Below are positions 46,630 to 58,400 of a DNA stretch of 64,000 bases, piece by piece. The position numbers and the translations under genes are program-made. Source of the stretch: Sphagnum magellanicum (Eukaryota > Streptophyta > Sphagnopsida > Sphagnales > Sphagnaceae); the NCBI GenBank assembly GCA_021904315.1, contig CM038910.1, positions 17,732,001 through 17,796,000 of the forward strand. The letters are read 5' to 3'. Positions within the stretch are counted from its first letter, which is position 1; each line of letters starts with the position of its first letter. The notes below the pieces were generated by a model that searched no databases, was not told where the DNA came from, and saw nothing but the letters and a program-made list of their open reading frames with translations.

Positions 46630-47180
46630 TTCTTTGTTGTGTGGTACCAGAAATCTACAAGCGAATCTTGTCTCCTCCTTCGATCACAGCGTGGCCGACA
46701 GCAGCTTCTATCAGGATCTGGATTCCAGCACACTGCAGTCCACGATCCATACCATCATCAACCAGCTACACGAAGGTGCAGTAATAGATACAGATTTGAG
46801 TTGCGAGGAGAACGATCCACATTGCTGGCGTTATGGAATCCTCTATAGCGGCAATAGCCGCAGCACTCAAATTTGTTGCGTGAGATCGCTGGAAGGAACA
46901 GAAACAACCACTTCTGAGGCAATACGACGAAGAGCATAGCGTCGAGAAAGAAATTCAGTTACAAGAAGAAGACTTGCCTTGAGAGGAGTGTCACAGCGCC
47001 ATGGATTCGGATGCTGGTGTTACGCACTGTCGTGACCCGCAACCAGTTAACTCGTGTTACCACAAATACCGATAGACGCGGGCCTGGACGGACGCATTCT
47101 TCTTCCTCATAGAATGCGAGTCACGTCAACTCCAACACGAAAGCCGCTTTGTCAGCAGCAGCAGAAGCAGTCAGTCACTA
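46630..47180 (-). promoter_or_regulatory. 5' leader and proximal promoter of the cyclophilin gene
   Basis: The start codon is in the context aagaaATGGG. The upstream minus-strand sequence is of balanced composition and has no in-frame extension of the cyclophilin. Plus-strand frames here (for example 46,634-46,939) look like shadows. No core promoter motif can be named. Confidence 0.4.
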
Positions 47181-47865
47181 CAAACAGATTTTCACAGAAT
47201 GAAGTAGGCGATAACAGATCGGAAATCGCAAGCAGCAGGAAGAAGATCGCCGCGTAGATGCGTAGTAACACTCTTTACAGGCATACAACAGCAATATTGA
47301 ACACAGAAACTGACAAATGCGGCCACGATACGACGCCAATGTGCAACAAACTTCACACCAGGAACGATCAGCAAGAAACGATCGCGCAGTCGATCCAAAC
47401 AGATTTTCACTGAATACAGCAAGCGATGGCAGATGTTCGACTTGGACGGAAATCACGGCAAGCAGCAGGAAGAAGATCGCTGCGTAGCTGCGCAATAAAA
47501 CTCTTCACATACATACGACAGCGATCTTGAACACACAAACTAACAAATGCGGCCACGGTACGACGTCAATGTGCTCACACCAAAAACGATCAGAAAGAAC
47601 CGTTGCGCAATCACGCCAAACAGATTTTCAAGGAATAGAGTAGTAGGCGATAGCAAATATCCGACTTGAGGAACGGAAATCACAAACAGCAGGAAGATCG
47701 TCGCGTACATTCACTCCGGAAAACACTCTTTACATCATACATACAACAGCAACCTTCAACACACAAAACAAAGCTAACAAATGCGGCCACGATACGACGC
47801 CAAGCCGCAACAAAATTTCACACCAAAAAAGGATCAGCAAGAAACGATCGCGCCAGTGAAAAATC
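47181..47865 (+). repeat. CpG-rich tandem array, about 215-245-bp unit, 3 copies
   Basis: Units start 'caaacagattttcac' at 47,181, 47,396 and 47,617. Each has, in order, 'gcagcaggaagaagatcg', 'cgcgtag', 'catac(a)acagc', 'aacaaatgcggccacg', 'tacgacg', 'cacaccaaaaacgatcag' and 'aaacgatcgcgc'. CpG is abundant, unlike the surrounding AT-rich DNA. Confidence 0.9.
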
Positions 47866-48869
47866 GTGTTGTAACGACGAAAAGCGGCCGAGGAGCGCGA
47901 GAGGTCGACGGAGGAAGAGAACGCAAGGGAGATGATCGATAGGCAAACGACATTTCTTGAAAAGATGCTTGCAGGCACACACATTGGAAGCGCGTTGCGC
48001 CAGAAAAAGGATACATACATAAGTGCTATTAATATCATCACGCGCTTGTCACTAATGGAAACTCGTGATGGTGCTCTTCTTAGCCCTCCGGCTTTTGCTT
48101 GCTCAACGCTTATTACTTACCTGACATCAAAGATAGATACAGAAGTTCGCGTTCTCCAAGTGTCGTCATCCTCGTCGTCGTCGTCGTCGTCGTCATCGTC
48201 TCCTCCCCTGCGATCTCACTCACCTCGTCAGGCGTTCGGTTTCTCTCTATCTGCCTGCATCAATGCAGCCACAACAGGTACACAGGAAATTTTACGTCAC
48301 TGCAGGAAAACAGCGTATCTGATCGGCCGCGTAAAAGAACATAAAAGAATCATTTATACTTTCGAGGGAAGCTTTTAAGATTGAAGAACAGGACTTATTG
48401 TATGTGCCAATCAGGACATATTGTGCGTGCCATCATTTAAGTCAGGAGCAGCAGCAGGAGCAGCAACAGCTACACAGTGTCAATATCTGCGAGTGTTTTT
48501 TGTATGTAAGTAATACGTATGTAAAATAGATTGTAATAGTAGTTCTGTTGCGAACGAGCGAGCGTGAGCTTCCTGCATCACCTTCTGTAGGGACCGTTCT
48601 CGGCTGCCTTGTGGTGGTGGTGGTCCGGCCTCTTTTTTTGGACATCAGTTTGTAACTTACATGAGAGAAGATGACAAGAAAGGAAGAAAGAAGATGAAGA
48701 TGCTGCAGCTGCTGCAGAGTGCACTCAACCCATCACTCCAACTGGGTTCTTTTGTCAGGCAGATGACGGCAGTGGCCTTTTCCTTCTACTTGTGAGAGAG
48801 TAATCTGAATTCAATGACAATGTGCATGTGAGTGACAAGTGTAGGGTAATGCCCTGCAGCAAGCATCAC
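47866..48869. other. gap between two tandem arrays
   Basis: No gene accepted. A TCG run (48,172-48,200) lies inside a 148-codon plus-strand frame (47,932-48,378) that has no recognisable domain. CAG/GCT-rich patches occur near 48,445-48,470 and 48,700-48,716. Confidence 0.45.
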
Positions 48870-49453
48870 TGAAATTGGGCTCCTGCTCTGCAAAGAGCTG
48901 AGAGTGCAAGCCTGCATTATCAAAAGTGGGCTTGCACTTGATGAGAGCTGAGTGCAAGCAGGCATTATTAAAATTGGGCTTGCACCTGATGAGAGCTGAG
49001 TGCAAGCACACATTATTAAAATTGGGTTTTCACTCAATGAGCATCAAACATAAGCACACATTATTATAAGCGAACTTGTGCTTAATGAGCATCAAGCACA
49101 AGCCCACATTATCAAAATTGGGCTTGAGCTTGTTGAAAGTTGATTGCAAGTACTCATTAACAAAATTGGGCTTGCAATTAATGAGTGTCAAACATAAGCC
49201 CACATTAGCAAAATCAAGCTTGCACTTGGCAAGAATTGAGTGCAAGCTCATAGTATTAAAATTGGGTTTGCACTTGATGAGAACTAAAAGCAAGCTCACA
49301 CTATCAAAATCAGGCTTGCATTTGGCAAAAGCTCAGGGCAAGCTTGCACTATCAAAATTGGGCTTGTATTTGGCAAGAACTAAAGACAAGCTCTCATTAT
49401 TCAAACTAAGCTTTGCATTTGACAAGAGTCAGGGCAAGTCCAACTTTGGTAAT
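48870..49453 (+). repeat. 48-bp minisatellite, about 12 copies
   Basis: The unit is exactly 48 bp in most copies: 'ttgggcttgcacttgatgag', then 'agctgagtgcaagc', then 'aggcattattaaaa'. Units toward the right are more diverged. Because 48 is a multiple of three, long repetitive frames exist on both strands. The plus frame from 49,076 encodes degenerate 16-residue repeats beginning KLGL. Confidence 0.95.
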
Positions 49454-49499
49454 GTTCTTGTGGCCCAAGGGCTTTACATAATGTAAAAATCATTATAAA

Positions 49500-49635
49500 A
49501 AAAGCATATCCATTGCAACTTGTCTATCTAGTTAAAATTTAGTTCTATCAAACATTTTTTAGTTGCAATTTAGTTTTATCAAATATTTTTTAATTACATT
49601 GGACAAGTTACAATGAACACAATTTTCTCATAGTG
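49500..49635 (+). mobile_element. isolated CACTA-like right terminus
   Basis: It ends ACAATTTTCTCATAGTG at 49,635. The segment 'gttacaatgaacacaatt' before it aligns with the right end of the 54,998-58,191 element ('gttgtcgtgaacagaatt', then TTTCTCATAATG). Upstream 'gttgcaatttag' motifs resemble subterminal repeats. A matching left end was not found. Confidence 0.5.
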
Positions 49636-51963
49636 AATTGATGCAAAAATCAAAGTGCAAAGCTTTTACATTATTTTAAAAGCCTATCATGAAATCAAAA
49701 CACCTATTTGTAAGGCAAAATAAATATCATGTATTATATTACATACAAAACAAAATTTCGAAGAGATTTTTCAAAAATTTGAAAAACATTAGCAAAATAA
49801 TTTTGGGCTTAAATGAAAGCACATGCTTAACTTTACCTCCATGTGAAGGAAAATATGTCAAAATATTTTGATTTCAAGAAAGGTTTTTACATTTTGGAAG
49901 GCTCACATTATTTAATTATTACATGAGTTCATGATTTTTTTAATCACTAGTATTATTATTTTTAAATTTGATGTCATTTTATTTTTTATTTTTATGACAA
50001 TTGAAATTGACTAACAGATAGATTATTAAAATTGAATGTTTGAATAAATATTGTTTGGTTTGAGTTTATACTATGGTAATGCCTTCATTTTAACGTTTTA
50101 TTGTCAAGGACAAGAAATACATATATAATTTTTAAAAAACTATATTAATTTAACACACAAATAACTTAGCAATAAATTAAAATTAAACAATTTTATTGTT
50201 TGAACAAGACATAATATAACTTAAGCATGAAATGAATTAAAAATATAAATGCCACAATTTGTGTTGACAAGATTAAAGGATGGTGTTTTCCAAACCTTTA
50301 TTTATATTAATGTAATTTTCTAAGTTCATCAACCTTTTAAAATGTTTCATTAATTAACATTTTATAAAACTTCTATGCATGTTTTTCAAAGATCTTTCCA
50401 ACTTTTTTATAAAAAAATCATATGGCTTAATACATGTGACATTTACTTTATATTCAATTCTATAATTATGGTGCATGTGATTGTGATCCTTGTTGCATTA
50501 ATATACATGTTGGACCTAATATTAGTAATGGCATTTGTAATGGTATTGAAAAATCAACCAATCTAGTTATTTAAGAATTGATACTTAAGGGATTAAATTG
50601 GTCTTAAAATGTGTTATTGTTACCTTGCTCGTTACCATAATCACCCACCCAATGTGTTGATAATATTGATACCACCCTAAATCTTTAATTTCCTTAATTT
50701 CCTTTAGGATGCTACGAATTTACAACAACATTTTTGAGATTTACAAAGATATCAAGATTGTTGTTGCATGTGTTATTTGCTCTCAATGTTCATGTGCAAA
50801 AACATTCATCAAGTAAACCTAATATTTGTTGTGATTATCCTTTTTATTCTTGATTAAAATAGTTTAAAACCTAGGTGGTAGGTGTTTTATGATTTGTGTT
50901 TTCAAACTTTTTGTGCAAGTTACAATCCTCCATGTCACAATGTTTTTCGATTTTAACAACAATGGTTTTATGTGTGTGGATTGTTTTAATTTTGTGATGG
51001 TTGTGTTGTTCTTATGGGTTTTTCTCACAAATTAATGGTTGTGGTCATTTTTTCACCTTAGTTGATTATTCATCTTGTGTGAGGTGATCGGCAATGTCTG
51101 TTTTCTTTGTTGTTTTTACATTATATACAAACAAGTATTGCCAATGGTTTCATTTAGCTTTTGGTTCTTCAATGTTTGGGTTTGAAGTAGTAAGGTCAGC
51201 ATCGCAATGCAAATATCCCTACCAAAGTAATAGATAGATTGATATTGTTTTAGTTCATATCAAACTATTAAGGTGTTTGCTACCAATGTTTATACCCAAA
51301 CGCAAGCCAATATACCAAACCAACATTGAAACCTATGACTTTTATAATTCTTACTATAACTTGAAAATAGGTTAAATGTGAATGGGCTCAAAATTTTGTT
51401 GACATGGTAGTGTTATATTTGTGTGTGAAAATAAGTTTGTTTATGTGTTACCTTATTGTGAATATCAAAAGTAACCATTGAAGTGTCTTTTCTTCATGAT
51501 GAACCTTATATTTGTGTATTGATCACCGAAGGGGCATGTGGAGGATGGTGGCAATGGTAAGTGTGACTTGGCAAAAGTTTTAGAAGCATCATTTGAATTT
51601 ATTTTGTTGGTTTTCAAATTGAAGTGATTGGCGCTAATTGTATGCATGAAGTTATGGTGACTTGTTTTTTATTTTTGTGTTGTGTTGGGGCATGGAGTTA
51701 ATGTTTGTTAAATAAGAGGGAATGAACAAGTAAATTGAAGTTGAACATTCTTAGCAAAGAAATTTCTTTTTTTAATGTGCTTTTATTTTTTAATATCTTG
51801 AAGATGGTTAATGAGGTTTTTGGGTAGCTTGTAAGGGGGTTGTTATTTAGGGTACACAAGTTTAGAGTGCAATGGTGCAAAGGCAGGGGTTTAAATGTGT
51901 AAAGGTGGAGTTTGAAATGTGGAAATTTGTATTCACCCAAGAAAAAACTTGACATGTTTACAC
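49636..51963. other. AT-rich intergenic DNA
   Basis: No gene or clear repeat was recognised in 2.3 kb. Open frames are short and lack domain signatures. Confidence 0.55.
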
Positions 51964-53039
51964 ATTTATGACACCCACACTAACAAAACATTGACATGTG
52001 CCAATGTGACATCAATGTGGCTTTTAGGAACACATTTTGAACTTGCATTCCCACATGGGGACCATGGTCCCCCACATGGGAACATGCTTGAAGGTTCAGC
52101 ACCTCTAGCCCATAAAAAAATAATTCCCATGTTGGAGAACATTTTAAATACATTGATTTTTGTTTTCAAAGCTTATATATATTTTTAAAATCTTACATGG
52201 GAACAAAAAGAAAAAAGAACTTGAAAAAAAAATTACACCTACATCATTTAAAAATAACCTACATAGGTCGTTTTGAAATGATGTAGTTTTTTGGACCAAA
52301 AAAAGAAAAAAATTGAGAAAATTGTACCTTTTAAAAAATAAAAAAACCTACTTCATTTGAAAAAAAAACCTATGTCAATGTAGGATGTTAGCTTTTTCTA
52401 AAAAAGATGTAAGTTTTGGAATCTCTTTTTGAAAACAAAAGAATTTTTTTTTTTGGGAAACCTATGGCATTTCCAATATATGACATATTGATGTAGGTTC
52501 TTTTAAAGACATATATATTTTAAACAAAATTGAATTCTTAAAATAATTTTAAATTATGTCAATGTAAATGTTTGTGGAAATGACATAAAACTTTGGCTTT
52601 GAATTTTTAAAATATTTTTTTAAAACCTACGTCATTTGCATTTTAAAAACATTTTTAAAATAACTTATGTCAACATAGGTTTTTGTTGAAATGATGTACA
52701 TGTCTGAGGAAAACATATGAGAAAAAACTTTTTAAAAATCAATTTTTTTATTCTTTGAAATTTTATATTATTTAAAGAAAAACTTGTGTTGATGTAGTTT
52801 TTGAAAATGACACAAGCTTTGAAAAAATAAATTAAACATGATCATTTTTAAAACATTGTATTTTTTTTTAACGAACAAAGGTTCAATGTGGAAATGCACA
52901 TTTTCAATGCACTTCCAAATGCCATTTAACAACATATAGGTGCCACATCAACACCATTTATTGTGTGATGTAAGTACCACATTGATGCCATGAATTAACA
53001 ACATGTACTCATGGCATCATCAATGTGGGTGTCATAAAT
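51964..53039. mobile_element. 1.08-kb inverted-repeat element with internal ACCTACGTCATT motifs
   Basis: A perfect 16-bp inverted repeat, ATTTATGACACCCACA, lies at 51,964-51,979 and 53,024-53,039. Internally at least eight imperfect copies of ACCTACGTCATTT or its inverse occur (near 52,237, 52,347, 52,368, 52,459, 52,484, 52,623, 52,665 and 52,782). Repeated 'gccacattgatg' motifs lie near both ends. There is no transposase frame, so it is a non-autonomous DNA transposon of uncertain superfamily. Confidence 0.6.
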
Positions 53040-54997
53040 TGGTGGCCACATTGGGTTCCCACAATACATGTGCCTTAAAACTTGAAATTTCATTATTAAA
53101 CATCATGGTTTTTTTAAAGGTTCAAGTTGACTAATTTGTTATTTGTGATTAATGGACATGTGCATTTTGATTAAAGGCCAAGGGCTTGAATGACACATAT
53201 ATATTTTTACTGATCAACTTGATTATAATTATTTATTTGATTAATGAAATTGTACAACATTAATCAAAATGGCCAATGGTCTTTAATCAAATGAAATATG
53301 TAATCAAGATGGCCAATGTTATTTAATTAAATGTGACATGGTTTTTTACCCTATGTATCCACTTGTTACTTGTTAGGCACAACTTTAATGCATCCATAGC
53401 ACCTTGACCTTGGTCACTCCCCCTTGTCCCCTTGGAGATTTTCAAAAGGGGGTTTCATAATTTGTTGTTACCCTACCCACCCCTTTGCTATTGATTTTCT
53501 ACCCTAAACAAACTTTTTTTTACTACTAAACCAACCCCTCCCCACTAGCATTTTGTAATGCCATGGTTTGAACTTAATCTATACAAATTAGAATCCCTTC
53601 CTTCTAACTATTTTCTTCTTTTGCTCTTTTATTTTAGTTCTCTTGTTTGTTGCAAACAACAATTTTACCCTTGCCCTACCACTCTCTTCTTCTTGCACAT
53701 AACCAGTTACAACCCCTAAACTATGTTAACTTCATGCAAACATCATCATACTAGAAATACAACAAGTTTTTACCAACAAAATAATTGTCACACCTCCAAG
53801 AAATGGTTACCATGTAGTTTTGGTTCAATCCCCAAGTCTTCCACTCCTTTCTCCTTATTAAACCCTAACAATATCTCTACACTATCTATTTACACTACAC
53901 ACTACCTCCCAACCATCTATATATCTAGAGCTTTCTATCACACCCCATAATAGTCTTCTTCTCTACTTTCCTATGTAAGCCAACCTAAGTTTTAATTCTT
54001 CTTGCTTTTGCTACGTAAGAAGGCATACCCTTTTCTTTGCTCCTTAAATCCAAGCCCAACAATCCCAACCTCCTCATCTTTTCTACTCCTAACTTTTAAC
54101 TTCAACAACAATTTGAATACCTTTTTTTGACTTCCACCATCCACCCCTAGTCACCATGCTCATGAATTGCCACAATTGTATCATTCAAAGATCTTGCCTC
54201 CATTTACTAGAACAAATGTTGACTTGACCGCCCCCTTGAGAAGCTTGTTTCTTCATAATGGTGTAACCTCCCACCTTCACCTACCTTGCCCTCTCATGAT
54301 ATGCCAAGATCCCTTGCCTCTCCTTATTACCATCATCATCATCTCTCCTGCCTCCTCACAACCCCTCATGTTTCATTCATCACTCAAGAAGGAGAATAAT
54401 AGGTCAACAACTAATTTCCTTCCTTTTAGCTCCATGAAGATGCCATTAATACTATCCTACCCTAACCTTAATTGTTAAAAGCTTTTAAGAAACATCCTTC
54501 ACCCTATCCATACTCCCTTATTTAGCAAGTTTAGCCAGTCTCAGACAAGGATAAAAAATTTGACCTTATCCTAATCCAACCAACCTACTTCCCCCCCTTG
54601 TCTTAACTAAACCACCCAACCTTTAAATTGTATTGAGATTAAGTCAAATGCCTTAGCCTACCCCTGTAGACTTAAGGTTAATTCCAAAACTTATTTAGCC
54701 ATCCTATCCTTCTCAATCAAAATTGGGTTAGGTTAATTTAGACCCCACACTACCTATTCACTCATTTATTTACTTAATTAACTACTTACCTACCTTTTAC
54801 CCACCCATTCACCCACCCACCTATTATTTACCTACTTGCTTATCTATTTATACCTCCTCACTTATTTACTTATCTACCTATACCTTTTCACCTACATTTT
54901 TTCACCTTTGTACAACTTACCTACTTACTTATCCACCTATCTACATACTACCTACCTACCTACCTACCTAAATTTAGCCATTAGGCGTAACCATTAA
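53040..54997. other. G-poor, C/T/A-rich intergenic stretch
   Basis: From about 53,480 to 54,990 the plus strand is strongly depleted of G relative to C. Towards the right it becomes CTAC/TACC repeats (54,760-54,970). No gene is supported. A frame of 103 codons at 54,167-54,478 has no recognisable domain. Confidence 0.5.
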
Positions 54998-55300
54998 CAC
55001 TATGAAAAAATATAGGGTTTTACAACTAGGCTTGCAACTGGGTTTTCCAATTACAATGGACACTTACAATTCATGGTATTTATACAACCTTGAGTGTTAT
55101 TGAACAAGTTTCAACAATTACAACAAACACCTTATGTCATATACAATATCATAATACGATGCAGTTCACATGCAATTATATGCAATTTCTTTGCAACTAA
55201 TCTCCATGTCAAATTCCCACACACATTCCAACATGGTGAACAAAATGCCAACATGGAATTTCATCCATTTGTCAACAAATGATGTATGTTGATACCTTTT

Positions 55301-55625
55301 GCAACTTATTTACAACTATTTTACAACTATTTTATAGCTAATTTGACAAATATAATATTTAATTATTTCGTTCATCCATTTGATGAATGAATTATATTCT
55401 TATATTTTATTACTTATCTACAACTATTTTACAACTAATTCAACAAATATATTCTTTCATTATTTCATTCATCCATTTGACAAATGGATTTTAAATATCC
55501 TTATATTTTGCAACTTATTTACAACTATTTTATAAGTAGTCTAACGAATATATTTTTTAATTATTTCATTCATCTATTTGAGTAATGAATTTTGTTCCTA
55601 TCCTTTGCAATTAACTTACAACTAA
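55301..55625 (+). repeat. tandem repeat, about 100-110-bp unit, 3 copies
   Basis: Units begin 'gcaacttatttacaactatt' near 55,301, 55,409 and 55,510, with a partial fourth near 55,606. They share 'ttacaactaatt(t)gacaaat', 'aattatttcattcatccatt' and 'tgaatgaatt...cttatatttt'. Confidence 0.8.
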
Positions 55626-56454
55626 AGATGAAATGAAAGTAAAAGATTTAATGACTAATTTGCAACTAGGTGTTTAAATTTGGGTTTCAAAGCAACTATA
55701 TGGTAGTTGATTTTAGTAATATTAAACAATTAAATTGTAACTTACAATGCAATTATCTAGATTTCACACAACCATATCATGTTGTCCTAATTATAATAGA
55801 TAATGTTGAATTGCACTGAACATCATTATTTATAAACATGAAATGGATTTGAAACTTTAAATACATTTACATTTCATGAAGAGTACATTACAAAGAAAAT
55901 AGAAAATGTTTAAATTAAAAAATAATTTAACTATGAATTTAAACATAATGATCAAACTATATATAACAAACATTTTTTTCCTATCTAAACAAAAGGTCAG
56001 ATCATAAAAATGATGACCCACAGCAATCAAATATTGTCATTTAAAACACTATGTTTCATAAATGAATGGTTTTTTTTATTTTTGTTAAAATGGAACTTGA
56101 GCCATGCAATTTTTTCAACGCACATTATTTGCTTGAAATCTGCCATGTTATGACATTTAGTTCCACATGTGAAATGAAATCAATAGCATATCATAACATT
56201 GTAATGTCAAAAATATGTAAATAATCCCTTTAATTTGAATAAAACTAGTTTACAACTATACTACCACTAACATGTAGCTTATATGTCACTAAAATGCAAT
56301 GCATAGAACATTGATACAAACTAAACTATAATTTGTACACTTGCAAATCAAATCAAATATTGTGCTTATAATCAAGTAAATTGAATTACAATTTTAGGTA
56401 CTTTTGAAAAAATCTTACCTTATATGTATAATTTTGATGTACATCCAAAAGTAA

Positions 56455-57435
56455 AAATCTTAAACATTTAAAAGTAAAAGCAATAACCTTCAACATTCAA
56501 GAACAAAAATAAAAACCTTCAATATCCAAAAGTAAAAGCAAGAACTTTCAACATCTAAAACCAAAAGTAAGAACTTTGAACATCTAAAACCAAAAGTAAG
56601 AACTTTGAACATCCAAGAATAAAATAATAACCTTTAACATCAAAAAGTAAAAGTAAGAACCTTCAACATCCAAAAGTATGAGCAAGAACCTTCAACATTC
56701 AAAAGCAAGAACAAAAACCTTCAATTTTTTTAAGAGCAAGAACCTTCAATCTTTCACTTGAACTAACATCTATAAATCAACACAAACCCCAACAACATTC
56801 AAAACTAATTAATACACATTTTTTTAATGTATCGACTTAACTAATATAAATCTACGTACATCAATTTTTTTGAAATTAGTTCTTTACAATGGCATGCAAC
56901 ATAATTATGTTATGTTACAAATGATTCATAATTGTCTTTTGCAAAAAAATCCTTTACCTAAAAATTTGGTGTATATTGAAGGCAAAAGGTTGATGTGTAA
57001 CCATTCATGCATATTATTTGTGGTGATAATAACAAAATTAGGGTGGACTTCAAAAAACAATTTGGATCCATTTGCTTGAATGTGATTGACACACACTGCT
57101 TGGGCCTAGGTTGTATGTATGTAATGATATTTATAAGACAAAGCAACCCATACAACAAATAGCAAAGACAAAAACCTTCAACCTCCAAAAGCAAAAACAA
57201 AAGCCTTCAATCTCTCTAAGAACAAGAATAAAAACCTTCAACCTTCAAAAGTAAAAACAAGAGCTTCCAACCTCTTTAAGAACAAAAATAAAAACTTTCA
57301 ACCTTCAAAAACAAAAACAAAAACCTTCAACTTCTCTAAGAATAAGAACAAGAACCTTCAACCTTCAAAAGAAAAAACAAAAACCTTCAACCTCTCAGAG
57401 AGCAAGAATAAGAACCTTCAACCTCCATAATAATA
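56455..57435 (+). repeat. interrupted AACCTTCAAC minisatellite, about 30-bp unit
   Basis: Two blocks (about 56,455-56,760 and 57,165-57,435) consist of 'aaaaaccttcaac', 'ctccaaaagcaaaaacaa' or close variants. Unrelated sequence at 56,760-57,160 lies between the blocks. Both are inside the CACTA-like element. Confidence 0.85.
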
Positions 57436-58191
57436 ATAATAAAAACCTTCAATTTTAAAATTATTTAAATAAATAATATAATTTATAACAACTGTTTAGT
57501 TTAAATTTTAAATTAGAAAAACAAAAATAATCTTAATTATAACATATGATATGAAAATTGCATCACCAAAAAACTACGAAATAAAAAAATGTTTAAATAG
57601 AAAGATTTTAAAAAAAAGTTCATTTGAATTTCTTAACAATAAGCATAAGCACATGAAGGTCATTGATGCATTGAGGCAAATATGTTTGATATACTGCCAT
57701 GTGTCACTTGCTTATAGGTTTTCCGCCCAAATTTCAGATCTTTAAATTTCAAATTTTAAATTGAAATACAATTGCATACTAGTTGTAAATAAGTTGAAAT
57801 GCCATATATATTGGGTAGTGGAAATGTAAACATGTGGCATGATCGTATGTGTTACTCAAGGCCATACATTTGTTGCAAAGTAGTTGTTGATTAATAACTA
57901 AATTTATCCTAGTTGTGATGTAGTTGTTACATGTAACTAAAGTGCAACTTGTCAACAAAATTAAACATGGTTGATTATAACCATATATATAGTGCATACA
58001 TTATATTGTATAAATATACATCTTGCAACTAATTTGCAACTACAATACAACTCTTTGATTTTTTGATGTGGCATTTTATGTATTAGTTTGTCATAATTCC
58101 ATGGGACAGTTGTAATGCAGTTATATATTATTTGTTTTGGAGCTTTAATTGTAGGGTAGTCTAGTTGTCGTGAACAGAATTTCTCATAATG

Positions 58192-58400
58192 TAGGTTTAG
58201 CCACTATGTTTAATCTTAAATTTAACCATTAAGTGTACTTTAAGTTTAACCACTATGTTTAGGCATTAAATGTAGCCATTATGTTTAGCCACTAAATTTG
58301 AATGATAAGTATAACTTAAGTTGAGCCATTAGATTTGGCCATTAAGTTTAGCCTAAATTTAGCCATTGAATATAACCTAGGTTTAACCACTATGTTTAAA
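58192..58400 (+). repeat. degenerate TTTAGCCATTA array
   Basis: About a dozen variants of 'gtttagccattaagt' or 'gtttaaccactatg' occur in succession. A short piece of the same repeat, 'aatttagccattaggcg', lies left of the CACTA-like element at 54,971-54,987. Confidence 0.75.

Larger units (their letters stand above)
54998..58191. mobile_element. non-autonomous CACTA-like element, 3.2 kb
   Basis: The left end is CACTATGAAAAAAT (54,998). The right end read inward on the other strand is CATTATGAGAAATT (58,191). Flanking trinucleotides TAA and TAG could be a mutated 3-bp target duplication. Both flanks are TTTAGCCA-type repeats, which suggests insertion into that array. Near both ends TACAACTA/TTGCAACT motifs are frequent, like CACTA subterminal repeats. 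No transposase was found. It contains the tandem repeats at 55,301-55,625 and 56,455-57,435. Confidence 0.55.

Noticed and set aside
47932-48378. 148-aa plus-strand frame containing a Ser run
   Set aside because: The Ser run is a TCG microsatellite, the rest has no recognisable domain, and its start overlaps sequence next to the tandem array.
48870-49453. CRISPR-like array
   Set aside because: The 48-bp units are contiguous with no unique spacers, and the genome is a plant nuclear one.
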